Assembly (NCBI RefSeq): GCF_002699985.1
Contig: NZ_LKBT01000011.1
Coordinates: 62,001 to 126,000, forward strand
Length of the DNA: 64,000 bases
Direction: 5' to 3'
DNA from: Pseudomonas sp. ICMP 561
GTDB lineage: Bacteria > Pseudomonadota > Gammaproteobacteria > Pseudomonadales > Pseudomonadaceae
How positions within the stretch are numbered: position 1 is the stretch's first letter; the number at the start of each line of letters is the position of its first letter. Below, piece after piece: positions 8,325 through 15,461 of the stretch. The translations under genes were made by a program, and so were the position numbers. The notes beneath the pieces were generated by a model. The model saw only the letters and a list, made by a program, of their open reading frames with translations. It was not told the DNA's origin and made no database searches.

Positions 8325-9410
8325 TCAACCCGCCAGGCGTTGCGCGGCAGGCGCATAAACCTCACCGGAAAACAGACGACGTGCGGTGCGCACAACCGAG
8401 GCACGAATCGTTTGCCCGTTTTCCCCTACGTAAGCCAGCGCGACCTGAATCGAGCCGCTCGGGTGTTCGATCCGGACCTGCTGCAAGCGCGGTGACTCGC
8501 TGCCAATTCCGATCAACTTCGCGACCACGGTGCCGTCACTGACGCAAGCAGTGGCCAAGCCGATCGAACCGGTAATGGCCAAAGCCTTATGGCAGTTATG
8601 CGGCATGAAGTAACGAACCTTGAGGGTCCCGCCCGCATCGGGCTTCGAAACCAGTACTGGCTTGGGAATCACTTTATCGCTGACATCGCCCAACCCCATC
8701 GCCATACCTGCGCGCAGACGCAGGGCTTCGAGTTTGCGCAGGAACTCCTTGTCAGCGTCCAGCTCCGCTGGCGTTTCGTCACCACGTTTACCCAGCAGCG
8801 AGGCTTCGATGATGACCATCGGCATTGCCATGTCGATGCAGGTCACCGGCACGCCATCAAGGATGTCAGTCTGTTGACCCGTTGGGAACAGTTTGCCGGT
8901 CTTGCTACCCGCTGCATCAAGGAACGTCAGTTGTACGGGGGCTGCCGAACCTGGCACGCCATCGATACTGGTCTGGCCTTCGTAGCTGACCTGACCGCCT
9001 GGGGTGTTGACGTCAGCGCAAACGAACGTGCCGGTATTGAGGTTACGAATCCGCACCTGAGTCACGTCACCGCTCGCGTTGACCAACCCCTGCTCAACCG
9101 CGAACGGGCCGACAGCACAGAGCATGTTGCCGCAGTTGGGCGCGGTATCAACGCGACGCTGCGAAACCATGACTTGCACGAACAGGTAATCGACATCCGC
9201 GTCTTCGTGGGGCGAAGGGCTGACAATCGCCACCTTGCTGGTTTGTGGGCTGCCGCCGCCAATACCGTCGATCTCCAGCTCATGGCCGGAGCCCATCAGT
9301 GCCAACAGAAGCTCATCACGCTCAGCAGTCGAAACAGGCAAATCACTGGCAAGAAAAACCGGCCCCTTGGAGGTGCCGCCGCGCATCAGGACGCAGGGAA
9401 TCGGTTGCAT
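8325..9410 (-). CDS. PrpF/GalD-family isomerase (aconitate or 4-oxalomesaconate type)
   Basis: Cytoplasmic cofactor-free isomerase of 361 aa in the PrpF family, which shifts double bonds in tricarboxylates. PrpF isomerises (2-methyl-)trans-aconitate to the cis form; GalD tautomerises 4-oxalomesaconate. Family motifs: CVLMRGGTSKGPVFLASDLP, with the catalytic-type Lys in GGTSKG, IDGIGGGSPQTSKVAIV, and the Cys in APNCGNMLCAVGPFAV. No gallate ring-cleavage genes are nearby, so an aconitate role fits the context better than gallate. The start is ATG 9410 (AAGAG Shine-Dalgarno upstream); the frame is open further upstream but the family N-terminus begins here. Divergent LysR gene across a 168-bp region. 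Confidence 0.8.
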   Translation of the reverse strand: MQPIPCVLMRGGTSKGPVFLASDLPVSTAERDELLLALMGSGHELEIDGIGGGSPQTSKVAIVSPSPHEDADVDYLFVQVMVSQRRVDTAPNCGNMLCAVGPFAVEQGLVNASGDVTQVRIRNLNTGTFVCADVNTPGGQVSYEGQTSIDGVPGSAAPVQLTFLDAAGSKTGKLFPTGQQTDILDGVPVTCIDMAMPMVIIEASLLGKRGDETPAELDADKEFLRKLEALRLRAGMAMGLGDVSDKVIPKPVLVSKPDAGGTLKVRYFMPHNCHKALAITGSIGLATACVSDGTVVAKLIGIGSESPRLQQVRIEHPSGSIQVALAYVGENGQTIRASVVRTARRLFSGEVYAPAAQRLAG

Positions 9411-9505
9411 ATTTGCAGACTCTTGTTGATCAATTGGGGTAATTGATGTGTTGAAAGCAAGAGTCCCACGGATGTTTTGCCTTATCCAATGCAAAGATCG
9501 TAGCG

Positions 9506-9528
9506 ATTATTCCACTTTGGTAAATAAT
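9506..9528. promoter_or_regulatory. LysR-type box, ATTATT-N11-AATAAT
   Basis: A perfect 6-bp inverted repeat ATTATT (9506-9511) and AATAAT (9523-9528) with an 11-nt spacer gives the canonical T-N11-A LysR recognition pattern. It sits 51 bp before the LysR start and 96 bp before the PrpF-family start, so it should control both divergent genes. Confidence 0.7.
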
Positions 9529-9578
9529 AACCTAACCTATCAAACTGCCCATCGCTAACCACTGACAGGAGAATAAAA

Positions 9579-10469
9579 GTGGAATATGAGCTGCAAGATA
9601 TCCGATCGTTCGTGAAAATCGCCGAACTGGGTAGTTTCCATGAAGCTGCCGAAGTGCTGCACATTTCTCAACCGGCGTTGACCCGGCGCATAAAGAAGCT
9701 CGAACAGGGATTGGGGACGTCGTTGCTGGATCGCACCACCAGGCGGGTCAGCCTGACCAGTGTGGGTCGCGATTTTTTCCCCAAGGCGCGACGTCTACTG
9801 GATGATTTTGAAGATTCGATTCTGAACATCCGCGAGCTGGCAGAACGACAAATCGGCCAGGTAACCCTCGCCTGCATTCCTACCGCTGCGTTCTACTTTT
9901 TGCCTTCGGTGATTCGCCTGTACAACGAACGCTATCCAAAAATCCGCATCCGCTTACTGGACCTCAGCGCCAATGAAGGCCTGGAAGCAGTGCTGCGTGG
10001 GGAAGCAGATTTCGGCATCAACATGATGAGCGGACAGCATCCGGATATCGAGTTCGTACCGCTAGTCAAAGAGCCCTTCGTTCTCGCTTGCCGACGCGAC
10101 CATGAACTGGCAAAACGCGAGTCTGTGTCCTGGATCGAACTCAGCGAATATCGCCTTATTGGTGTGGGAAGACTGAGCGGCAACCGGATGATTCTTGACC
10201 ATGCGCTGGCGGGTTTGAGCTGGCGGCCCAAATGGTTTTATGAGGTGCAGCATTTGTCGACCTCACTGGGGATGGTCGAAGCTGGTTTGGGCATTTCAGC
10301 CATGCCAAGTCTGGCGATGCCGGCCGAAGGTCACCCGACGTTGGTCAGCGTGCCTCTGGTTGATCCAGTGGTCGACAGAACACTGGGCCTGGTATCGCGG
10401 CGCGGTGCCTCGCTGTCTCCAGCAGCAGAAAAATTCGTCGCCATGCTGCTGGAGCAGTGGCCGCAGTGA
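9579..10469 (+). CDS. LysR-family transcriptional regulator
   Basis: Regulator of 296 aa, full family length. The N-terminal winged HTH (residues about 4-62; FVKIAELGSFHEAAEVLHISQPALTRRIKKLEQGLG, then LLDRTTRRVSLTSVG) is followed by a periplasmic-binding-like effector domain from about residue 92. The start is GTG at 9579 with an AGGAG Shine-Dalgarno at 9567-9571. It is divergent from the PrpF-like/DctA/CitMHS/porin run, and a T-N11-A box lies between them. The likely role is an activator responding to a tricarboxylate; effector identity is inferred from neighbours only. Confidence 0.9.
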   Translation: MEYELQDIRSFVKIAELGSFHEAAEVLHISQPALTRRIKKLEQGLGTSLLDRTTRRVSLTSVGRDFFPKARRLLDDFEDSILNIRELAERQIGQVTLACIPTAAFYFLPSVIRLYNERYPKIRIRLLDLSANEGLEAVLRGEADFGINMMSGQHPDIEFVPLVKEPFVLACRRDHELAKRESVSWIELSEYRLIGVGRLSGNRMILDHALAGLSWRPKWFYEVQHLSTSLGMVEAGLGISAMPSLAMPAEGHPTLVSVPLVDPVVDRTLGLVSRRGASLSPAAEKFVAMLLEQWPQ

Positions 10470-10553
10470 TGCCGAGCACGGCTCGGTTAGAGCCCGTAAA
10501 CAGAAGCACGGCGCTTATCAATAAATGCACTCATCTGATTTGGAATCCTTTTT

Positions 10554-10644
10554 CTGTAGGAGTGAGCTTGCTCGCGATAGCGTCGGACCAGACGATAATT
10601 TTTCAACAGGCCTACCATTGTCGCGAGCAAGCTCACTCCTACAG
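10554..10644. repeat. REP-type inverted repeat, AGCTTGCTCGCGA family
   Basis: The left arm starting CTGTAGGAGTGAGCTTGCTC is mirrored exactly by the right arm ending GAGCAAGCTCACTCCTACAG, 24 bp each, separated by 43 nt. It lies between the convergent genes ending at 10469 and 10764. Confidence 0.85.
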
Positions 10645-10763
10645 GGTACATGTTTGCCGCGAGACAGAGCGGTGTCGTAGACAGTGCGCCCCCTACAGGA
10701 AAAACACTACAAATCAGTTAGTTGTGTGTTTTTGACAGACGCGATCAGCATCGTCACGCAGCT

Positions 10764-11618
10764 TCACACCACGCTTTCCCGATTAAGACTGCTCTTATGC
10801 CCGATACCTGCCGCATTCAACCGGCCGACAAGATCCAGACGTGCTCCGCCGCCGCCTGAACGCACGTAGGCAAGCTCCGAAGCCGTGATTAAAACCACCG
10901 GCACCAAACGCACCGGGGACAGTGGCATGTCTTCAAGACGAGTATTGAAATCCGGTTCTGGGGCGCCCAGCAGAACACCGACCGCATCGTCTTCGGTCAC
11001 AAAATGCTTGGGCACCTGATCACCGATGTGATGCGAAAGGCTGACCCCGGGCAACTCCAGCGAGAGCACACCGTACTGGTCCAACTGATGAGTAACGCCG
11101 CCGGCATTGGCGACTGTTGCCGCAACAGTCTGGATCACTTCAAAGACCCAACTGCGTGTGAAAGGGTCAACGTCTCCCGGCGCGCCATATGCATGCTCGG
11201 GAATATCAGATGTCTCCAGAAACAGCTCCATCTCGAACCCATTGCCCATTCCTTCAGGGTCATCAAACGGATCTGACAGACCTTCCGTGGCAAGAATGAT
11301 GGAATTGCCACGTCGGACTATTCGATAAGCCTGACGAGTTGAAGGCCAATACGGTCCGCCTGTGAAACTGGGGCTGATGATGTGGGCAATGACATCTTTT
11401 TCGACGATACCGACCGATGCCCAGTGACGATCAAGGCACTCTTCGCTCGCTGAACGAGCAGCCATATTCGCAGCGTCGGCTTCAGTCTGGTCGGCCTCGG
11501 TTTGAATGGGCTCGTCGAAAATCTCAGGTTCAGTTGGCTTTACGGGCTGCCTGGCGGGCTGAGTGCTTTCTGGCTCTGACTTTTTCATTGAGCCGAACAG
11601 TTTCTTGAAGAAATTCAT
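10764..11618 (-). CDS. uncharacterised protein, possible suppressor-of-fused (SUFU)-like domain
   Basis: A 284-aa soluble protein. After a basic N-terminus (MNFFKKLFGSMKKS) comes an acidic, low-complexity linker (about residues 12-55), then a globular domain with HIISPSFTGGPYWPSTRQAYRIVRRGNSIILATEGLSDPFDDP and GFEMELFLETSDIP. The TxGLSD-type strand followed by an E-rich 'xFELxLxL' strand is reminiscent of bacterial SUFU-domain proteins; I am not certain. The start is ATG 11618, with a clear AAAGGAG five nt upstream; the GTG two codons earlier would overlap that site. It stands alone. In bacteria SUFU-like proteins are often linked to polymorphic-toxin immunity; no toxin is seen next to it. 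Confidence 0.6.
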   Translation of the reverse strand: MNFFKKLFGSMKKSEPESTQPARQPVKPTEPEIFDEPIQTEADQTEADAANMAARSASEECLDRHWASVGIVEKDVIAHIISPSFTGGPYWPSTRQAYRIVRRGNSIILATEGLSDPFDDPEGMGNGFEMELFLETSDIPEHAYGAPGDVDPFTRSWVFEVIQTVAATVANAGGVTHQLDQYGVLSLELPGVSLSHHIGDQVPKHFVTEDDAVGVLLGAPEPDFNTRLEDMPLSPVRLVPVVLITASELAYVRSGGGGARLDLVGRLNAAGIGHKSSLNRESVV

Positions 11619-12092
11619 GTGCACTCCTTTGGATGGGGATCGCTATTTGGTCCGGGACCAGTGAGGCGAAGCACAAAATCCACTCAGTGCCCCTGAAACG
11701 CTTGGAACGCGCAAACAAAAGAAGGTTGCGGGGTCAACTGCGGAGGAAACCTGGGCGGTAAAGCTTTACTCCCGTTCCGCAAGGTAACGCTACGTTGCAG
11801 GCTTACCGCTGCAGTAGACAACAGCACATACGTTACATCGGTATTTCGCAATACGCGCTCAACTCCACTACTACCCGATCATGGCGACGGAATGAGCCCA
11901 GCCTCCATAAAGAGGCTTCATATGGAGGGCATGGGCCCCATCCGAAACCAGCGGTACACATCAATGAGGCAACTGCGAATGCCATGTGAGCCATGGGATC
12001 TTCCAGGCATTCGTAACTGACTCTATTAACGCTCATAAGTTGAGCTAACGTCTTTAGCTGACTCTCGTGCAATGCCGAGAGCTGGAGGTTCT
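11619..12092. other. 474-bp intergenic region without recognised gene
   Basis: This stretch lies between divergent genes. I see no convincing small gene, RNA or REP element. Frames open across 11833-12138 on the minus strand lack a Shine-Dalgarno and recognisable protein features. It presumably holds the promoters of both flanking genes. Confidence 0.5.
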
Positions 12093-13085
12093 GTGTCAGA
12101 TACTCACAACACCCAAACCGATTCTCCAACGAGTTCACGCAGGCAAGTGCTCAAAGTTAGCGCCACAGCGCTGGCCGTAGGCTCACTCTCGGCAATGGCG
12201 CTGGGCAGCAACAGCGCCGCTCAAGCGGCCACTTCAGCCCCCACTGGAAAAGGACATAACGACATGACAAGTTTCACGACCAGCGACGGCACTGAAATTT
12301 TCTACAAGGACTGGGGCACCGGTCAGCCCATCGTTTTCCACCACGGCTGGCCGCTCAGTTCCGATGACTGGGATGCGCAGATGCTGTTCTTCCTGTCCAA
12401 GGGCTATCGCGTGATCGCTCACGACCGCCGTGGTCATGGTCGCTCGACCCAGACAGCTCACGGCAACGAAATGGACACCTACGCTGCCGACGTATCAGCG
12501 CTGGTGACTCACCTGAAACTCAAAGATGCCGTGCATATCGGCCACTCCACAGGCGGCGGTGAAGTCGCTCGCTATGTTGCGCAACACGGCGCTGGCCGCG
12601 TGGCCAAAGCGGTATTGATCGGCGCAGTGCCACCGATCATGGTCAAGTCCGAAAAGAATCCGGGCGGTCTGCCGATTGACGTATTCGACGGCTTCCGCGC
12701 AGCGCTGGCAGCCAATCGTGCCCAGTTCTACAAAGAAGTGCCGATCCCGTTCTACGGCTACAACCGCGACGGAGCCAAGGTATCCGAAGGCGCCAAAGAC
12801 AACTGGTGGCGCCAGGGCATGATGGGCGGCGCCAAAGCCCATTACGACTGCATCAAGGCCTTCTCGGAAACCGACTTCACCGAAGACCTGAAAAAAATCA
12901 CCGTACCGGTGCTGATCATGCACGGCGATGATGACCAGATCGTGCCGATTGCCGACTCGGCGGAGTTAGCCATCAAGCTGGTGAAAAACGGCACGCTGAA
13001 AGTCTACAAAGGCTACCCGCACGGTATGTGCACGACCCACCCGGAAGTCATCAACGAAGATCTGTTGGCGTTTATCAAGGGCTGA
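12093..13085 (+). CDS. Tat-exported alpha/beta hydrolase (non-heme chloroperoxidase/arylesterase type)
   Basis: Hydrolase of 330 aa. The N-terminus has a twin-arginine signal ([19 protein letters not shown], cleavage near AAQA). The mature domain starts at [19 protein letters not shown] and matches cofactor-free haloperoxidases/esterases: oxyanion-region HGWP, nucleophile Ser in GHSTGGG, acid Asp in HGDDDQIVP and His in YPHGMCTTH. The chosen start is GTG 12093 with GGAGG at 12084-12088. A second plausible start, ATG 12264, has its own AAAAGGA and would give the usual cytosolic 273-residue enzyme, so two localised forms are possible. The physiological substrate is unknown; family members hydrolyse esters or perhydrolyse carboxylic acids. 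Confidence 0.88.
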   Translation: MSDTHNTQTDSPTSSRRQVLKVSATALAVGSLSAMALGSNSAAQAATSAPTGKGHNDMTSFTTSDGTEIFYKDWGTGQPIVFHHGWPLSSDDWDAQMLFFLSKGYRVIAHDRRGHGRSTQTAHGNEMDTYAADVSALVTHLKLKDAVHIGHSTGGGEVARYVAQHGAGRVAKAVLIGAVPPIMVKSEKNPGGLPIDVFDGFRAALAANRAQFYKEVPIPFYGYNRDGAKVSEGAKDNWWRQGMMGGAKAHYDCIKAFSETDFTEDLKKITVPVLIMHGDDDQIVPIADSAELAIKLVKNGTLKVYKGYPHGMCTTHPEVINEDLLAFIKG

Positions 13086-13108
13086 TGGTTCTTGAGTTAA
13101 ACCCAATC

Positions 13109-13148
13109 CTGTAGGAGCTCACCGAGGTTACGAGGTGAGCACCTACAG
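13109..13148. repeat. inverted repeat after hydrolase gene
   Basis: CTGTAGGAGCTCACC and GGTGAGCACCTACAG form a near-perfect hairpin 23 nt after the stop codon. REP-like; may stabilise the 3' end or terminate transcription. Confidence 0.6.
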
Positions 13149-13161
13149 GGTGAAATGCCTG

Positions 13162-13512
13162 GCTGTATTTCAGGCTATACACAGGGTGCGGATGTATGCC
13201 CTTCGCGAACAAGTTCGCTCCTACCCCATCCAGGTCATGCGCTCTTTCTGACCGGCCTCGGTAGGACCGAATTCATTCGGGAAGGCATTATGTCTGGCGA
13301 TACTCAGCTTGCGGATGTACCGCCCCCTCGCGAACAAGTTCGCTCCTACCCCGTCCAGCGTCATGCGCTCTTTCTGACCAGCCTCGGTAGGACCGAATTC
13401 ATTCGGGAGGGCTGTATGTCAGGTGATACACAGTGTGCGGATGTACCGCCCCCTCGCGAACAAGTTCGCTCCTACCCTATCCAGCGTCATGCGCTCTTTC
13501 TGGCTCCCTCGC
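13162..13512. repeat. tandem array of REP doublets, period 123-126 bp
   Basis: About 2.8 copies of one unit. The marker GCGGATGTA recurs at 13188, 13311 and 13437. Each unit carries GACCGAATTCATTCGGGA followed by TCGCGAACAAGTTCGCTCCTAC, i.e. an opposed REP pair. A single diverged copy is at 3782-3870. A frame open through the array (13155-13691) reflects the repeat and is not counted as a gene. Confidence 0.8.
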
Positions 13513-13730
13513 CTCCCGAATTCAAGCCTGCTTTTTCAGCGCAGCAAGCTCACTCATCGTCCAGATCCTGCTGCCATGTGAGGCGGAACGCGCTCATATT
13601 CAGACGCACAAAAACAGCGAAATTCCTCAGCCATAAACGAAAGATGAGCATCTTTTCCGGTAGGTTCTTTGCCCATCATTTAATTGGATAAACCGCGCTA
13701 TCAGCATACTTCACGGACTCAAAAAAAATA

Positions 13731-13747
13731 GTGTGTACAATACACAC
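13731..13747. promoter_or_regulatory. hicAB operator candidate, GTGTGTA-CAA-TACACAC
   Basis: A perfect 7-bp inverted repeat with a 3-nt centre lies 26 nt before the hicA start, within a run of A/T likely to contain the -10 region. HicB antitoxins have C-terminal DNA-binding domains and autorepress; this is the best candidate site. Confidence 0.6.
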
Positions 13748-13772
13748 CGCGACTAAGCTAAGGGATGAGCCG

Positions 13773-13955
13773 ATGCGCAGCAGAGAGATGATCAAAGCAA
13801 TCGAGGATGACGGGTGGTATCTGGTCGCTACGAAGGGAAGCCATAGGCAGTACAAACATGCAACCAAACCCGGCAGGGTCACCATTAAGCATCCCGATTC
13901 AGATATCCCGATCAAAACGATCAATAGCATCCTGAAACAGTCGGGCCTGAAATGA
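13773..13955 (+). CDS. hicA: HicA mRNA interferase toxin
   Basis: Toxin of 60 aa, the standard HicA size. It has a dsRBD-like fold: MRSREMIKAIEDDGWYLVATKGSHRQYKH, with the catalytic His in GSH, then GRVTIKHPDSDIPIKTINSILKQSGL. It cleaves mRNA independently of codon context in the cytoplasm. Start ATG 13773, preceded by AAGGGA; the frame opens 14 codons earlier but that part overlaps the operator and lacks a good start. It is followed 22 bp later by hicB, and lies immediately beside the tailocin cluster. Confidence 0.93.
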   Translation: MRSREMIKAIEDDGWYLVATKGSHRQYKHATKPGRVTIKHPDSDIPIKTINSILKQSGLK

Positions 13956-13977
13956 TTCGCGAGATAGGTACGAACAT

Positions 13978-14385
13978 ATGAAATTCACAGTCGTCCTGCA
14001 TAAAGATGCCGATTCTGACTACGGAGTGACAGTCCCGGATGTGCCTGGTTGCTTCTCAGCCGGAAGCTCCGTGATCGAGGCACTGGATAACGTCCAGGAG
14101 GCGCTTTCACTTCACTTCGAAGGTCTCGTCGAAGATGGCCATCCATTGCCGTCGCCTAAGGCCATCGATGTTCATATCGCAAATCCGGATTACGCAGGCG
14201 GGATCTGGGCAGTGGTTGAGTTTGACGTGACGCCCTATTTCGGCAAAGCCGTGCGATTCAACGCAACACTCCCAGAGAACTTGTTGATGCGCATTGATGA
14301 TCGCGTGAAAAACGATCACCGCTATGCATCACGCTCTGGGTTTCTGGCGGCTGCGGCACTTAAAGAATTGCGTTGCGAACACTGA
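13978..14385 (+). CDS. hicB: HicB antitoxin
   Basis: Antitoxin of 135 aa that binds and neutralises HicA and autoregulates the operon. N-terminal HicB fold: FTVVLHKDADSDYGVTVPDVPGCFSAGSSVIEALDNVQEALSLHFEGLVEDG. The C-terminal ribbon-helix-helix/Arc-like segment (VRFNATLPENLLMRIDDRVKNDHRYASRSGFLAAAALKEL) should bind the upstream operator. Start ATG 13978. Ends 58 bp before the convergent last gene of the tailocin cluster. Confidence 0.93.
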   Translation: MKFTVVLHKDADSDYGVTVPDVPGCFSAGSSVIEALDNVQEALSLHFEGLVEDGHPLPSPKAIDVHIANPDYAGGIWAVVEFDVTPYFGKAVRFNATLPENLLMRIDDRVKNDHRYASRSGFLAAAALKELRCEH

Positions 14386-14443
14386 GCCGGCGTTAAGCGC
14401 GAATCGGGCTCTGTGAAGCACGCACAAAAAACACAAGGATCAA

Positions 14444-14938
14444 TTAACCGGCACGCCCCAAACACACCGTCTCAACATACTCCTGCAACGCACTCAATTG
14501 ACGGATGGCGTCATCCCCGTCGACGCCGGTATGGAGAATTCTTTCTGCAACCGCCGGGTCAAGTTGGGCTCGATTTTCTTCATCAGGCTGGCTGGTGGCG
14601 CGGGTGGCGGTTCGCACTGCGGGGCAGCGGGCGTTGACGTACACCCGCCGAGCACCAGTAGCAACAGCAGCAAGCATGGCATCATTTTTTTCATCGGCGA
14701 GGACCTGCTCCTGAGTATGTCGGGTATCCAGATCAAGCAGCAGCTTCTGGGTTTTCTTGCGTGATTCATTGGCGGCGGTGAGCTGGCGAACCTTCTCTCG
14801 CTCGGCATCACGTTCCAGTGAAACGACGTCGCGGTCGGCCGTTACAGTGGCCAACCTAAAAGCCAGATAAGTACTGGATATCAGCAGCGCGAGGGCTATC
14901 CAGCCCCATAAGGGGATCCATTTGAAGAGCGCACTCAT
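14444..14938 (-). CDS. Rz-like inner-membrane spanin (i-spanin)
   Basis: Lysis protein of 164 aa. An N-terminal signal-anchor helix (FKWIPLWGWIALALLISSTYLAFRL) is followed by a charged, probably coiled-coil periplasmic domain (VSLERDAEREKVRQLTAANESRKKTQKLLLDLD), as in Rz proteins. It starts at ATG 14938, overlapping the endolysin stop (ATGA). A complete Rz1-type lipoprotein gene is nested within it in another frame, the lambda arrangement. It should disrupt the outer membrane in the last step of tailocin release. Last gene of the cluster. Confidence 0.85.
   Translation of the reverse strand: MSALFKWIPLWGWIALALLISSTYLAFRLATVTADRDVVSLERDAEREKVRQLTAANESRKKTQKLLLDLDTRHTQEQVLADEKNDAMLAAVATGARRVYVNARCPAVRTATRATSQPDEENRAQLDPAVAERILHTGVDGDDAIRQLSALQEYVETVCLGRAG
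14494..14694 (-). CDS. Rz1-like outer-membrane lipoprotein spanin nested in Rz gene
   Basis: Peptide of 66 aa starting MKKMMPCLLLLLLVLGGC, a lipoprotein signal with lipobox LGGC. After the lipidated Cys comes a proline-rich segment (PAAPQCEPPPAPPASL), the hallmark of Rz1 o-spanins. It lies entirely inside the Rz gene in a different frame on the same strand. Start ATG 14694; ATG 14685 or 14682 would also leave an intact signal. It partners with Rz to span the periplasm and fuse the membranes. Confidence 0.85.
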   Translation of the reverse strand: MKKMMPCLLLLLLVLGGCTSTPAAPQCEPPPAPPASLMKKIEPNLTRRLQKEFSIPASTGMTPSVN

Positions 14939-15372
14939 GGCACATCCCTGAAGAAAATATGACGCCCCAGTTTGAGTGTCCGCCTGGCCATCGACGCCCA
15001 CGCCGGAGCCTTGAGCAGGGTAGTGGCGTAGTAATGAGTCGCGCCGCCAGTGGGATCAGAGTGCTCGCCTGCGATGACCGCCGAAGCAGCCTGCGAAGCC
15101 AGCGCGAACTGCGCGACAGGAATAGGTTTCCTGCCGCTCAAAAAGGGATAGTTCGGATCATTACGGTTCCAGCAACTGAACTGATAAGGCGCCCGGCATA
15201 CCCCCTCATAGCCCTCCCCCCACCAGTCCGGTTTACCGTCATTGTGCAAATCCATTTCCACCCGATTACGGATGGCCCAGCCGACGGCAATCATTCCCGC
15301 CTGGCCTTCACCACGCGCCTCGCCCCAGAGTGTGCGGGCGAGGGTGTCGTGATCTGTTCCTGTTGTTGCCAT
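14935..15372 (-). CDS. SleB-type cell wall hydrolase (endolysin)
   Basis: Peptidoglycan hydrolase of 145 aa, Hydrolase_2 (SleB) family. The catalytic-type Glu is in LARTLWGEARGEGQAGM, followed by VGWAIRNRVE and a C-terminal GGATHYYA element, all family signatures. It has no signal peptide, so it needs the holin. It overlaps the Rz start by 4 nt. Two intrinsic terminators lie just upstream, so expression within the long operon probably requires antitermination or a local promoter. Confidence 0.88.
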   Translation of the reverse strand: MATTGTDHDTLARTLWGEARGEGQAGMIAVGWAIRNRVEMDLHNDGKPDWWGEGYEGVCRAPYQFSCWNRNDPNYPFLSGRKPIPVAQFALASQAASAVIAGEHSDPTGGATHYYATTLLKAPAWASMARRTLKLGRHIFFRDVP

Positions 15373-15387
15373 GGTTTTCTCCGGGCG

Positions 15388-15409
15388 AAAAAAACCCGCC
15401 GGAGCGGGT
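15388..15409 (-). terminator. intrinsic terminator upstream of endolysin gene
   Basis: Minus strand: CCCGC-TCCG-GCGGG followed by seven T. It lies in the 87-bp gap between the fibre chaperone and endolysin genes. Confidence 0.75.
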
Positions 15410-15434
15410 ATCTGTTTGAAGCTTTAAGTGCACA

Positions 15435-15461
15435 CAAAAAAGCCCCGGCAATGCGGGGCTT
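15435..15461 (-). terminator. intrinsic terminator at end of fibre-chaperone gene
   Basis: Minus strand: GCCCCG-CATTGC-CGGGGC followed by six T, starting at the stop codon of the gene ending at 15460. Together with the next hairpin it makes a double terminator before the lysis genes. Confidence 0.75.

Noticed and set aside
8325..9410. Gallate pathway tautomerase GalD
   Set aside because: The family fits, but no gallate dioxygenase, hydratase or aldolase genes are nearby while tricarboxylate transporters are; the specific GalD name was not applied.
13162..13512. Possible CRISPR array
   Set aside because: Units are 123-126 bp with near-identical content throughout; there are no short direct repeats with unique spacers and no cas genes.
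13155..13691. 178-codon frame with repeated peptide blocks
   Set aside because: The peptide repeats are just translation of the tandem REP array; no Shine-Dalgarno and no conserved domain.
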